Of a stretch of 64,000 nt of DNA, positions 21,364 to 28,706 are shown one piece after another. The notes below the pieces were generated by a model, which worked only from the letters and a program-made list of their open reading frames with translations, searched no databases and was not told where the DNA came from. Made by a program: the position numbers and the translations under genes. The stretch is taken from positions 434,001 to 498,000 of the forward strand of contig JADJPD010000001.1 in assembly GCA_016713435.1 (NCBI GenBank), read 5' to 3'. The stretch is from Gemmatimonadota bacterium (lineage in GTDB: Bacteria > Gemmatimonadota > Gemmatimonadetes > Gemmatimonadales > GWC2-71-9). Numbering within the stretch: the stretch's first letter is position 1; every line of letters begins with the position of its first letter.

Positions 21364-22047
21364 TCACCTCACCGACTGGCTGAGCGGGACGGTGCGGATG
21401 TACGCGGAATCCGCCGGCGAGAACGTCGCCATGATCGTGAAGGCCGTCACCGGCCGTTCCTTCTCCAGCACCGTCTTGGCCTCCACCGGCGTCACCTCGT
21501 TGAGCCAGGGCGAGGCCTCGAGCTGGCGCAGGAACCGGGTGTACGCCTGCAGGTCCATGGTGCGCCCCTCGAGCCGGAACTTGAGCTGCGGCGGCGGGGC
21601 GTTCTCCGTGGTGTCGCTCACCGGCGGCGGCGACTGCGCCGTCATGGAGAGGAGCCAGGTGTAGGGCGGCAGCGCCTTGGCCACTTCGTCGAGCACGTGC
21701 GGCCAGACGTAGCGGTTGCCATCCACCCCGCGGATGGTGGCGATCTGCGCCAGCAGCGAGTCGCGGATGCCCTCGGCCCGGCGCTTCTGCCGCAGCAGGT
21801 TGTCGAACCGCTTCTGCTCGTCGCGGGCCGCCTCGAGCTGCGGCGCCAGCGCGTTGTACTTGGAGTTGGCCGAGATGAAGGCCCAGCCGAGCCCCACGGT
21901 GACGAGGAGGCACGCGGCCACCGCGCCCACCAGGAGCGGGTCCTTGACCTTGGTCCCGAGCGCCTTGACGCGCTCGAGGAACTGCTTCGATCCGCCACCT
22001 GCGGCCTTGCGCTTCTGGCCGGGACGGAGATTGACGGTAATCATCAT
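21364..22047 (-). CDS. pilN: Type IV pilus assembly protein PilN
   Basis: A 227-residue bitopic protein. The cytoplasmic N-terminal motif ITVNLRPGQKRK is the short peptide that docks into PilM. A transmembrane helix (LLVGAVAACLLVTVGLGWAFI, about 40-60) is followed by a coiled-coil (EAARDEQKRFDNLLRQKRRAEGI) and a ferredoxin-like domain (YTWLLSMTAQ, FRLEGRTMDLQAYTRFLRQLEASPWL). It sits between pilM and pilO in the expected order. Confidence 0.9.
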   Translation of the reverse strand: MMITVNLRPGQKRKAAGGGSKQFLERVKALGTKVKDPLLVGAVAACLLVTVGLGWAFISANSKYNALAPQLEAARDEQKRFDNLLRQKRRAEGIRDSLLAQIATIRGVDGNRYVWPHVLDEVAKALPPYTWLLSMTAQSPPPVSDTTENAPPPQLKFRLEGRTMDLQAYTRFLRQLEASPWLNEVTPVEAKTVLEKERPVTAFTIMATFSPADSAYIRTVPLSQSVR

Positions 22048-22069
22048 GGGGCGTTGTCCTCGGCGGGGC

Positions 22070-23113
22070 TCAGGCCGCAGTCCGGAGCGCGAGCCCGATC
22101 GGGAGCATCAGCAGCGGCGAGATCTCGTCCATGTTCATCGTGGAGAAGACCCCATCCGCCACGCGGAGCCGGGCGAGCGGGTTGGCCAGCTCCACCGGCA
22201 GCCGCAGCCGGTCGGCCAGCACCTTGTCGAGCCCCGGGATGCGGCCCCCGCCCCCGGTCAGCCAGAGGCGCGAGATCCCCCCGGCGGAGCGGCTGGCCGA
22301 CTGCAGGAACGCCGCGGCGCGCTCGATGCCGACGGCCAGCTCCTCGCCGCGGCTCTCGAGGAACGGATCCAGGATCTCGCTCCGCTCGAAGCCCTGCAGC
22401 AGCTGGTCCGCCTCTTCCGCCGACAGCCCGCGCTCGCGCTGGATGTCCTCCCGGAAGCGGCGCGTCCCCACCGGCAGGTCGCGCGTGAGCACGGGGATCC
22501 CGTCCTCGAGGATGTTGATGTTGGTCATCTCGTGGCCGATGTTCACCAGCCCCACCACCCCGCGCATCTCGTCGGGGTAGTTGACCTCGAAGGCGTTGTG
22601 GAGGGCAAAGGCATCCACGTCGATCACCGACGCCTGGAGCCCCGCCTCCGCCAGCAGCGCCACCTTGTTCTCCACCAGTTCCCGCTTGGCGGCCACCAGG
22701 AGGACCGTCATCTGGAGCCCCTCGCCCTCGGGGTCCAGGATCTGGAAGTCGAGCTCCACGTTCTCCATGTCGAACGGGACGTGCTGCTCGGCCTCCCAGC
22801 GGATGACCTCGCGGGCCTCCGCTTCCTTCATGCGGTCCATCTGGATCTTCTTGATGATCACGTCGCGCCCGCCGACCGCGATCACCGCCTGCTTGGTCTT
22901 GATGCCGGCCGAGGCGAGGAGACCCTTGATGGCATCCGCGACGATGCCCGGGTCCATGATCTCGCCCTCCACGATGGCGTCGTCCACGACGCTCGTGTAG
23001 GCGACCTTGCTCAGGATCGGGTCCCCGGTCCCATGCGTGATGGCGACCAGCTTGATCAGCCCCGAGCCGATGTCCAAGGCCACAGTGGTCTTCTTGCGGC
23101 TGAAAAGCCCCAT
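22070..23113 (-). CDS. pilM: Type IV pilus assembly ATPase-fold protein PilM
   Basis: A 347-residue actin-like (FtsA-fold) cytoplasmic protein. Visible nucleotide-binding parts are VALDIGSGLIKLVAI near the N-terminus, the phosphate 2 region GLVNIGHEMTNINILEDG, and the adenosine motif LWLTGGGGRIPGLDKVL. The family block WEAEQHVPFDMENVELDFQIL is present. PilM binds the PilN N-terminus to form a ring under the inner membrane. The start ATG 23113 (MGLFSRKK) lies downstream of a strong promoter and is the first gene of pilMNOPQ. Confidence 0.93.
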   Translation of the reverse strand: MGLFSRKKTTVALDIGSGLIKLVAITHGTGDPILSKVAYTSVVDDAIVEGEIMDPGIVADAIKGLLASAGIKTKQAVIAVGGRDVIIKKIQMDRMKEAEAREVIRWEAEQHVPFDMENVELDFQILDPEGEGLQMTVLLVAAKRELVENKVALLAEAGLQASVIDVDAFALHNAFEVNYPDEMRGVVGLVNIGHEMTNINILEDGIPVLTRDLPVGTRRFREDIQRERGLSAEEADQLLQGFERSEILDPFLESRGEELAVGIERAAAFLQSASRSAGGISRLWLTGGGGRIPGLDKVLADRLRLPVELANPLARLRVADGVFSTMNMDEISPLLMLPIGLALRTAA

Positions 23114-23159
23114 AGTGTCCGACCAGGTCTGAATTGCTGGAAAGAGGGAGTGGCAGGCT

Positions 23160-23188
23160 ATGCTACAACCCGCCCCAATTTTTGTCAA
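23160..23188 (-). promoter_or_regulatory. Sigma-70-type promoter of pilMNOPQ
   Basis: On the minus strand TTGACA (23188-23183), a 17-base spacer, then TAGCAT (23165-23160). Transcription would begin near 23153, leaving a leader of about 40 bases before pilM. It lies in an AT-richer gap. Confidence 0.75.
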
Positions 23189-23396
23189 GCTACCAACCTG
23201 CTTGAGCCCAACTCAACAAGCCGTTGGAAAAATGCAACTTATGCCGCAGCTAGTCACACGGAACTTGAACGATTCCGGGCTTTTCCGACCACTATGCAGG
23301 CCTCATACCGTCGCCACCCCCTACTATCGGGTGACTCGCGGAACTACATGAGGTGTACGACGCTAAAGCACTGATTTTATTGGAGATAGCGCGAAA
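23189..23396. other. AT-richer intergenic stretch between pilM and the pilins
   Basis: The 390-base gap between pilM and the first pilin holds the pilM promoter at one end and pilin terminators at the other. The middle 200 bases have no credible reading frame and a visibly lower GC content than the surroundings. No further motif is recognised. Confidence 0.5.
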
Positions 23397-23439
23397 ATCG
23401 CCACCAGGCACCCCTCCAGTGGGGGCAGCCGGTGGCGAT
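23397..23439 (-). terminator. Second terminator after the pilin pair
   Basis: ATCGCCACC (23397-23405) pairs with GGTGGCGAT (23431-23439), with further CCCC/GGGG pairing inside. On the minus strand the stem is followed by TTTTCGCG, a plausible intrinsic terminator. Confidence 0.65.
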
Positions 23440-23455
23440 CCCTGCTCAAGACAGA

Positions 23456-23486
23456 ACGGCGGGCGATCCCAGGGATCGCCCGCCGT
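23456..23486 (-). terminator. Strong hairpin directly after pilin gene 1
   Basis: ACGGCGGGCGATCCC pairs perfectly with GGGATCGCCCGCCGT around a minimal loop, about 18 bases beyond the pilin stop. It is followed by TTCTGTCTT on the minus strand. It may terminate the message or protect its 3' end. Confidence 0.7.
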
Positions 23487-23503
23487 GGTCCTGCCGCCTC
23501 AGC

Positions 23504-23932
23504 TTACCAGCAGGCCGGGGAGCCCTCGGCCGTCACGGCCGCGTTCGGGCTGTTGGCCGCCACGCCGACGAAGATGCCGCAGTTCGACGGGGTGCCGGTC
23601 ACGGCCGGGTTGGTCATGGTGGCCTTCCAGCCAGCCGCGTCGATGTAGGTCAGCGTCAGCACGTTGCCCGAGCTCGGGGTGAAGACCACCACACCGCCGG
23701 CGCCGGTCGCCGCGTTGGTCTGCGTCGTGGCGCTGGTGGCGCCCGCGTAGTTCGCGTTGTCGGAGAAGAAGGCCTCCTGCGCCGTGACCAGGTTGCGGAG
23801 GTCCGACTTCATCGAGGCGACGATCGCCTTCTGCTTGGTGTTGGCGAACTTCGGGATCGCGATGGCGGCAAGGATGCCGATGATGACGACCACGATCAGC
23901 AGCTCGATGAGGGTAAAGCCCTTGCGATTCAT
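23504..23932 (-). CDS. pilA: Type IV major pilin, copy 1 (distal)
   Basis: A 142-residue type IVa pilin. The prepilin leader MNRKG is cleaved before Phe, giving the methylated N-terminal helix FTLIELLIVVVIIGILAAIA with Glu5. The globular part has two cysteines near the end (SNCGIF and SPACW) that would form the C-terminal D-loop. The protein is identical to the one encoded at 24014-24442. It lies 81 bases downstream of copy 2 with no recognisable promoter between, so it is probably cotranscribed. A GGAGG Shine-Dalgarno precedes the ATG. Confidence 0.93.
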   Translation of the reverse strand: MNRKGFTLIELLIVVVIIGILAAIAIPKFANTKQKAIVASMKSDLRNLVTAQEAFFSDNANYAGATSATTQTNAATGAGGVVVFTPSSGNVLTLTYIDAAGWKATMTNPAVTGTPSNCGIFVGVAANSPNAAVTAEGSPACW

Positions 23933-24013
23933 ACAGCCTCCAAAGTTGCAGTAGGACCAGCTACGTAACGATACGATGGGTGCGCTGACTATTGGCACTG
24001 ACCAGCAGGCCGC

Positions 24014-24442
24014 TTACCAGCAGGCCGGGGAGCCCTCGGCCGTCACGGCCGCGTTCGGGCTGTTGGCCGCCACGCCGACGAAGATGCCGCAGTTCGACGG
24101 GGTGCCGGTCACGGCCGGATTGGTCATGGTGGCCTTCCAGCCAGCCGCGTCGATGTAGGTCAGCGTCAGCACGTTGCCCGAGCTCGGGGTGAAGACCACC
24201 ACACCGCCGGCGCCGGTCGCCGCGTTGGTCTGCGTCGTGGCGCTGGTGGCGCCCGCGTAGTTCGCGTTGTCGGAGAAGAAGGCCTCCTGCGCCGTGACCA
24301 GGTTGCGGAGGTCCGACTTCATCGAGGCGACGATCGCCTTCTGCTTGGTGTTGGCGAACTTCGGGATCGCGATCGCGGCCAGGATGCCGATGATGACGAC
24401 CACGATCAGGAGCTCAATGAGCGTAAAGCCCTTCCGGTTCAT
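24014..24442 (-). CDS. pilA: Type IV major pilin, copy 2 (promoter-proximal)
   Basis: A 142-residue pilin identical in amino acids to copy 1: leader MNRKG, helix FTLIELLIVVVIIGILAAIA, C-terminal Cys pair. At DNA level the last about 340 bases differ by one synonymous base, while the first 90 carry about eight synonymous changes. This pattern suggests gene conversion of the 3' part. A sigma-54-type promoter lies about 70 bases upstream and GGAGG precedes the start. PilA subunits build the fibre used for adhesion, motility or DNA uptake. Confidence 0.93.
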   Translation of the reverse strand: MNRKGFTLIELLIVVVIIGILAAIAIPKFANTKQKAIVASMKSDLRNLVTAQEAFFSDNANYAGATSATTQTNAATGAGGVVVFTPSSGNVLTLTYIDAAGWKATMTNPAVTGTPSNCGIFVGVAANSPNAAVTAEGSPACW

Positions 24443-24508
24443 GCTGCCTCCGTAGACCAAATTGGTGGTGAGTGCCAGTAGTCAGGGTGCTGCGACGCCG
24501 GTCTGAAT

Positions 24509-24524
24509 GGCAACCCATATGCCA
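24509..24524 (-). promoter_or_regulatory. Sigma-54-type promoter of the pilin pair
   Basis: On the minus strand the sequence TGGCATATGGGTTGCC has GG and GC exactly 10 bases apart, matching the -24/-12 consensus TGGCAC-N5-TTGC. Transcription would begin near 24497, about 55 bases before the pilin start. The NtrC-type activator PilR is encoded 4 kb upstream. Confidence 0.75.
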
Positions 24525-24528
24525 CCGC

Positions 24529-24557
24529 TCCATGAATGACGTCAAATCATTCATGGA
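24529..24557. promoter_or_regulatory. Perfect 11-bp inverted repeat upstream of the pilin promoter
   Basis: TCCATGAATGA, a 7-base spacer, then TCATTCATGGA. It begins 5 bases upstream of the -24 element. It could be a PilR binding site, though enhancer sites are usually farther away; it could also end the upstream minor-pilin transcript. Confidence 0.5.
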
Positions 24558-24697
24558 CAACGACTTACAGTGAATCTGCCCTCCCCGGCCCGACCCGGGC
24601 CATCAGCCCAACTACCGGATTTTGCGGGAACGTCTTTCCTCTTCCTTCCTTCCGGATGGCCGAAACGGCTACTTGTGCCGCCTGCCCGGCCCGATCC

Positions 24698-25807
24698 TCA
24701 CGGCCAGCGCCAGAATCCTCGCGGCACCGGCCGGAGCGGCCGGCGGGCGCCCAGAAGGGCGTGGCGGACGGCGCAGGTGGAGCGCCGGAGGCGTGCGAGG
24801 TCCTCCACTTGGAGCCCGCCCTCCGCGAGCACCACGCCTTCCACCAGCGCCTGGTCTCGGAGCGAGACCTGTCCGGCAGCCAGCACCACCCCGACGAAAT
24901 GCGCCGCGCCGGCGAACTCCAGGTCGCCGGGGGCCAGCAGGATGCCCTGCCCGAGGCCGTCCTGCATCCGGAAGGGGTTGCCCACGACGAGCAGCGGCCG
25001 ATGCGGTCCGCACGGCGCCGCGAGCACGGCGGGGTCACCCCAGTTGTCGGCCCGAGTGGCGTTGCAGGTCCCGAGGGTGGTGACGGGTCCGGGCGTGAGG
25101 ACCGGGACGGTCACCTGATGATCCGCTGCGGCCGCGAGCGCGGTGAACCCGGAGACCGGGAGGCGATCGAGGAAGCCCAAGGACAGGGTGGAATCGGGGA
25201 CGACCATCGGTGCCCCGACGAGGCACCGGCCTGACGGGCAGCTCACCACCGGGGTCACTGCCGGGATGGTGCCGAGGTGAAGTGCGGATGCGCCGCTGTC
25301 GGGCGGGGGGCAGGAGGCGGACCAACCGGCCGGAACCTGGTCCGAGCCTGAGAGACTGCTGTCGGCGAGCAGCATGACGGGGCCGCGGACGAACGCGGCA
25401 GCCGAGTCGGGGATACCGGGCGCCTCGAGGCGGAGGAGGCGGCCGAGGCCCTCGCGGGCGAGGAGATTACCGCTGCCGTCGCGCAGTTCACCGATGGTGC
25501 GGAGCAGGTAGAGGGAGGCGCCGAGGCGGAGCAGTGAATCGGTGCGCTGGAGACCGTCGGTGAGGACGGGTGTGCCCGGCAGCGCGTCGGCGCCGCCGAC
25601 TGGGAGCGCCTGCGCGAAGGCCGGATCCCAGTGGGCCTCCCGCTCGGCGAGGCCGGAAAGGGCGGTGGCACGGGCCCGGGCCTGGGCCAGGGTCCGGTCG
25701 CCGGAACGGGCCCGGAGCCGGCCGGCGGCCAGGGCGAGCGAGGCCAGGCCACCGAGGAGGACGAGGATGAGGAGCGCGAGCAGGAGGGCGCCGCCGCGAC
25801 GGTTCAT
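24698..25807 (-). CDS. PilX-like minor pilin / pilus assembly protein
   Basis: A 369-residue protein with a class-III-like N-terminus: short basic leader MNRRGG followed by the hydrophobic helix ALLLALLILVLLGGLASLALA. This matches the PilX N-terminal family and related T4P assembly proteins. The rest is a large extracytoplasmic region with several Cys (SASCPP, SCPSGRCLVG, GTCNAT, APCGPH) and strands near the end typical of the family (GILLAPGDLEFAGAAHFVGVVLA, VEGVVLAEGGLQ). It overlaps the PilW-like gene as ATGA. It likely primes the pilus with its two neighbours. Much longer than pseudomonad PilX (about 200 residues). Confidence 0.75.
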   Translation of the reverse strand: MNRRGGALLLALLILVLLGGLASLALAAGRLRARSGDRTLAQARARATALSGLAEREAHWDPAFAQALPVGGADALPGTPVLTDGLQRTDSLLRLGASLYLLRTIGELRDGSGNLLAREGLGRLLRLEAPGIPDSAAAFVRGPVMLLADSSLSGSDQVPAGWSASCPPPDSGASALHLGTIPAVTPVVSCPSGRCLVGAPMVVPDSTLSLGFLDRLPVSGFTALAAAADHQVTVPVLTPGPVTTLGTCNATRADNWGDPAVLAAPCGPHRPLLVVGNPFRMQDGLGQGILLAPGDLEFAGAAHFVGVVLAAGQVSLRDQALVEGVVLAEGGLQVEDLARLRRSTCAVRHALLGARRPLRPVPRGFWRWP

Positions 25808-26613
25808 GGGACGAGGTTCCGGGGATGGAGCGTGATGCCGGCGCTGTCGCGGCCGGTGGTGGACGCGCCGGCGAGGAGGATGCGGATGGCGCGCACCGCG
25901 GCCGGACTGGTGGCGGCGAGCGCCAGCGAATCGGTGTACGTCAGCCGGAACCCGCCCGGGGCGAACGGCCCCGCAAGCGGCTGGATCCCTTCGCCCGCGC
26001 TCACCGAGCGGACGCCGAACCACCACTTGCCCTGGGACTGGTAGAAGCGCGCCTGCATCACCTCGTAGCTGCGGGCCGGGAAGAGGAGGGGGAGGTCGGT
26101 GCGGTTGGCGAGCGTGGTGTCGAGCACGGTGCTGACGCGGAGGGCGGGCTCGCCCCCGCAGCTGGCGGCGCTGACCCCCAGCACGGGAAGCGCCAGCCAG
26201 TGCGCGCTCGCCGCCGCGGTGGAGTCCGAGTCTATATAGAGAAGGAGGCTGTCTCGGCCGGCCTGTGGCTGGCGGGCCGCGACCCAGCGCCGCGCCAGCA
26301 ACCAGACCCCGGTGGGTGCCACGCGGCACGCGAGCCCGGCGCCGCGGGTGGCGCGCCAGGTCACGGAGTCAGTGGCGATCTGGGCCAGGTCCACGCCGGT
26401 GGTGTCGTCGGCGGCGAGATCGGCGAGGTCCTGGTCCAGGAAGTCCAGGGTGGCGTCGAAGCTGGCGTGGAGCTGGGCGGCCTCCAGCGTGGCGCGGGTG
26501 TTCCGTTCGGCCTGCAGGCTGGCGCGGACGAAGACGCCACCAAGCAACCCGAGCAGGGCCAGGGCCAGCACCACCTCCAGGAGGGACACGCCGCGGCGGT
26601 TGCTCAGCGGCAT
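25804..26613 (-). CDS. PilW-like minor pilin
   Basis: A 269-residue prepilin. The leader MPLSNRRG is followed by VSLLEVVLALALLGLLGGVF, a class III/IV prepilin helix with Glu at position 5 of the mature form. A globular domain follows with TLDFLDQDLADLAADDTTG and a Cys pair (LACRV and ASCGG). The layout resembles PilW or GspJ pseudopilins. It overlaps both neighbours (ATGA with the PilX-like gene; 10 bases with the PilV-like gene). Role: tip or priming complex of the pilus, by family. Confidence 0.75.
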   Translation of the reverse strand: MPLSNRRGVSLLEVVLALALLGLLGGVFVRASLQAERNTRATLEAAQLHASFDATLDFLDQDLADLAADDTTGVDLAQIATDSVTWRATRGAGLACRVAPTGVWLLARRWVAARQPQAGRDSLLLYIDSDSTAAASAHWLALPVLGVSAASCGGEPALRVSTVLDTTLANRTDLPLLFPARSYEVMQARFYQSQGKWWFGVRSVSAGEGIQPLAGPFAPGGFRLTYTDSLALAATSPAAVRAIRILLAGASTTGRDSAGITLHPRNLVP

Positions 26614-26972
26614 GCGAGGAACCCCTGCCCGGTGTCCGCGTGCAGACCGCGGACCGTGGGATAGCTGATGACGTAGCGCAGCGTGAGACCACCGATGCCC
26701 GGCGTGCCTCCCCATTGGATCACGACGCCGCCAGGCCCGGCAACCGCCGGGGGCAGCGTGCCGGGACAGCTCCCAGCCGCGGCCTGGACGAGGTCCCGGA
26801 GCCCCTCGAACTCCTCGGAGAAGCGCCGCCCCGCCGCCGCCGCGCGATGGGCGTCGCCCGCCAGCCGGGTGGAGAGTCCGATGGTGGCCCCGGCACCGAG
26901 GGCGCCCACCGCGAAGACGGTGAGTGCCACCAGGCACTCGAGGAGCGTGGTGCCGCGATTGTCGAGAGGCAT
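26604..26972 (-). CDS. PilV-like minor pilin
   Basis: A 122-residue prepilin with leader MPLDNRG and helix TTLLECLVALTVFAVGALGAGA, the TLLE(C/V)LVAL pattern being typical of PilV/GspI. The globular part is short and ends in ACR; one Cys pair is possible (GSCPG and LACR). It is first of the three minor pilin-like genes, which overlap and so form one transcript. No FimU/FimT-like gene is seen in the window. Confidence 0.75.
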   Translation of the reverse strand: MPLDNRGTTLLECLVALTVFAVGALGAGATIGLSTRLAGDAHRAAAAGRRFSEEFEGLRDLVQAAAGSCPGTLPPAVAGPGGVVIQWGGTPGIGGLTLRYVISYPTVRGLHADTGQGFLACR

Positions 26973-27065
26973 GGGCCCGTCGCCGTGAGAGACGGGCCGA
27001 TTCTACAAGGGAGGCGCCGAACTTCCGGGCGCGAAACGACGCACGCCGGTGCAATCCAACGCGCG

Positions 27066-28706
27066 TCAGGGCGCGCGTGGCGTCAGGAGGGTGTCCAGCT
27101 GGCGGGAGAGAAAGGCGAGGTCGGGATCGCGGGCCTCCGCCTTGGCGGCCATGGCCGCCCGGGCGGCGGGCACGCTGTCCACCTGGATCAGGCAGAGGAC
27201 CAGCTTGCTGCGCGCCTTGAACAGTGTGGGCCCCGCCGCGATCGCCGCGCGGAGCCAGGGCAGGGCCTCGGTGCAGCGGCCATGCTCGATGTAGCGGTCG
27301 GCGTAATCCTCGAGCAGGTTGGGGTCGTCGGTGAAGAGCTGCAGGGCGGTCCGGTACTCCGCCTGCGCTTCCGCCAGCTGGCCCGTGCGATACAGCATGC
27401 CGGCCTGCGCCCAGTGCGCCTTGTAACTGAGCGGGGCATCCAGCACCGTCTGGGCATACAGCGTGGGATTGTCGCGCCAGACCCGGAGCCGCAGCGCGTG
27501 CCACGTGCCCGCCACGGCCAGGAGAATCCCGAAGGCCGCCCACGCCACCCGGCGCTCCGCGGGCGAGGGCACCGGCCCCACCCTGAGCCGCCACTCCACC
27601 AGCCCCACGGCCACCAGGACCGCCCCGATGCTGGGCACCAGGAGCGTCCGCTCGGCGAGCAGGATCCCGGTGCGCACCGCGAGATTGCTCACCGGGAACA
27701 GCGTGACGCCCATCCACGCCACGCCGAGCGTCACCACGGGCGCGGAACGACGGGCACGCCACGCCAGCCAGGCCATCCCCGCCAGCGCCACGAGTCCCAG
27801 CACCTGACCCAGCCCGATCCCGGTGGCCGCCGCCAACTCCTGCGGCATGTAGTCCGACTGCAGGTGGGCCGGGAGGAAGAGGAGGCGGAGCCACTCCGTG
27901 ACCACCGGCAGCATGGTGAGCACGCGCTCCCCGAGGCCGGCCGTCCGGATGGAGACGTGCGGGATCTCGCCCACCAGGCCGCCCAGCACGGCGATCCGGG
28001 CTGCGATGTAGGCCACCACCACCAGCAGGCAGGCGGCGTAGCCGGGCCAGAGATGCCGGAGCCGCGCGCCGAGCGGATGGGGATCCCGCACCACCGTCAG
28101 CTCCACGGCCGCGAGCAGCCCCAGCAGCACCGCGCCGTTCTCCTTGGTGAACACCGCCGCCGCCGCGAGCGCCACGATGGCCGCCCAGCGGTTGCGGCCC
28201 AGCCGCTGGGCCTGGCGGCCGCGGAGGTAGAGCAGCGTGGCCCAGGCCAGGGCGAGGGCCACCCAGAGGTCGGCCTGGCCCACCACGCCGCCGATGGCCT
28301 CGGTGTGCACCGGGTGCACGGCGAAGACCAGGGCGGCCGCGCCCGCGGCCACCGGTGGAAGCAGCTCGCGGAAGAGGAGGAGCAGCACCCCGGCCAGCGC
28401 CGCCGCGAGCGCCCAGCTGGCAAGGTGGAACGCCCATGGCTCGCCCCGGCCCACGGCCCACTCCACCGTGTATGCCACCATGGCCAGGGGGCGATAGAGC
28501 ACCGCGCCCACCTCGGGTGGCCAGTACGACTCGGCGAAGCGATGCAGCACGCCGCCGAGCTCGTGGAGTCGCGCATTGTCCGCGATGATCGGGACGTCGT
28601 CCTGCGTGAAGCCGTTGCCGACGCTGGTGGCCGAGACGGCAAGGGCCACCGCGACGACCGCGATGGCCCAGGGAAGCAGGCGGCGCCCGGCCGGGGCGGC
28701 GGTCAT
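27066..28706 (-). CDS. TMTC-type membrane glycosyltransferase with TPR tail
   Basis: A 546-residue multi-pass membrane protein with about 10-11 hydrophobic segments in residues 10-415 and a TPR-like helical tail (about 430-540: AHWAQAGMLYRTGQLAEAQAEY, DNPNLLEDYADRYIEHGRC-type repeats). The motif FAVHPVHTEAIGGVVGQADL and the early QDDVPIIADN acidic loop match the TMTC O-mannosyltransferase family (GT-C fold) known best from animals. It overlaps pilR (ATGA) and lies between minor pilins and regulator. This suggests glycosylation of pilin or another exported protein, by inference only. Confidence 0.75.
   Translation of the reverse strand: MTAAPAGRRLLPWAIAVVAVALAVSATSVGNGFTQDDVPIIADNARLHELGGVLHRFAESYWPPEVGAVLYRPLAMVAYTVEWAVGRGEPWAFHLASWALAAALAGVLLLLFRELLPPVAAGAAALVFAVHPVHTEAIGGVVGQADLWVALALAWATLLYLRGRQAQRLGRNRWAAIVALAAAAVFTKENGAVLLGLLAAVELTVVRDPHPLGARLRHLWPGYAACLLVVVAYIAARIAVLGGLVGEIPHVSIRTAGLGERVLTMLPVVTEWLRLLFLPAHLQSDYMPQELAAATGIGLGQVLGLVALAGMAWLAWRARRSAPVVTLGVAWMGVTLFPVSNLAVRTGILLAERTLLVPSIGAVLVAVGLVEWRLRVGPVPSPAERRVAWAAFGILLAVAGTWHALRLRVWRDNPTLYAQTVLDAPLSYKAHWAQAGMLYRTGQLAEAQAEYRTALQLFTDDPNLLEDYADRYIEHGRCTEALPWLRAAIAAGPTLFKARSKLVLCLIQVDSVPAARAAMAAKAEARDPDLAFLSRQLDTLLTPRAP

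Noticed and set aside
25804..28461. An 885-codon frame joining the PilW-like pilin to an upstream Gly/Arg-rich protein
   Set aside because: The prepilin leader at 26613 is a true N-terminus, and the upstream part is antisense-like reading of the PilV-like and TMTC genes.
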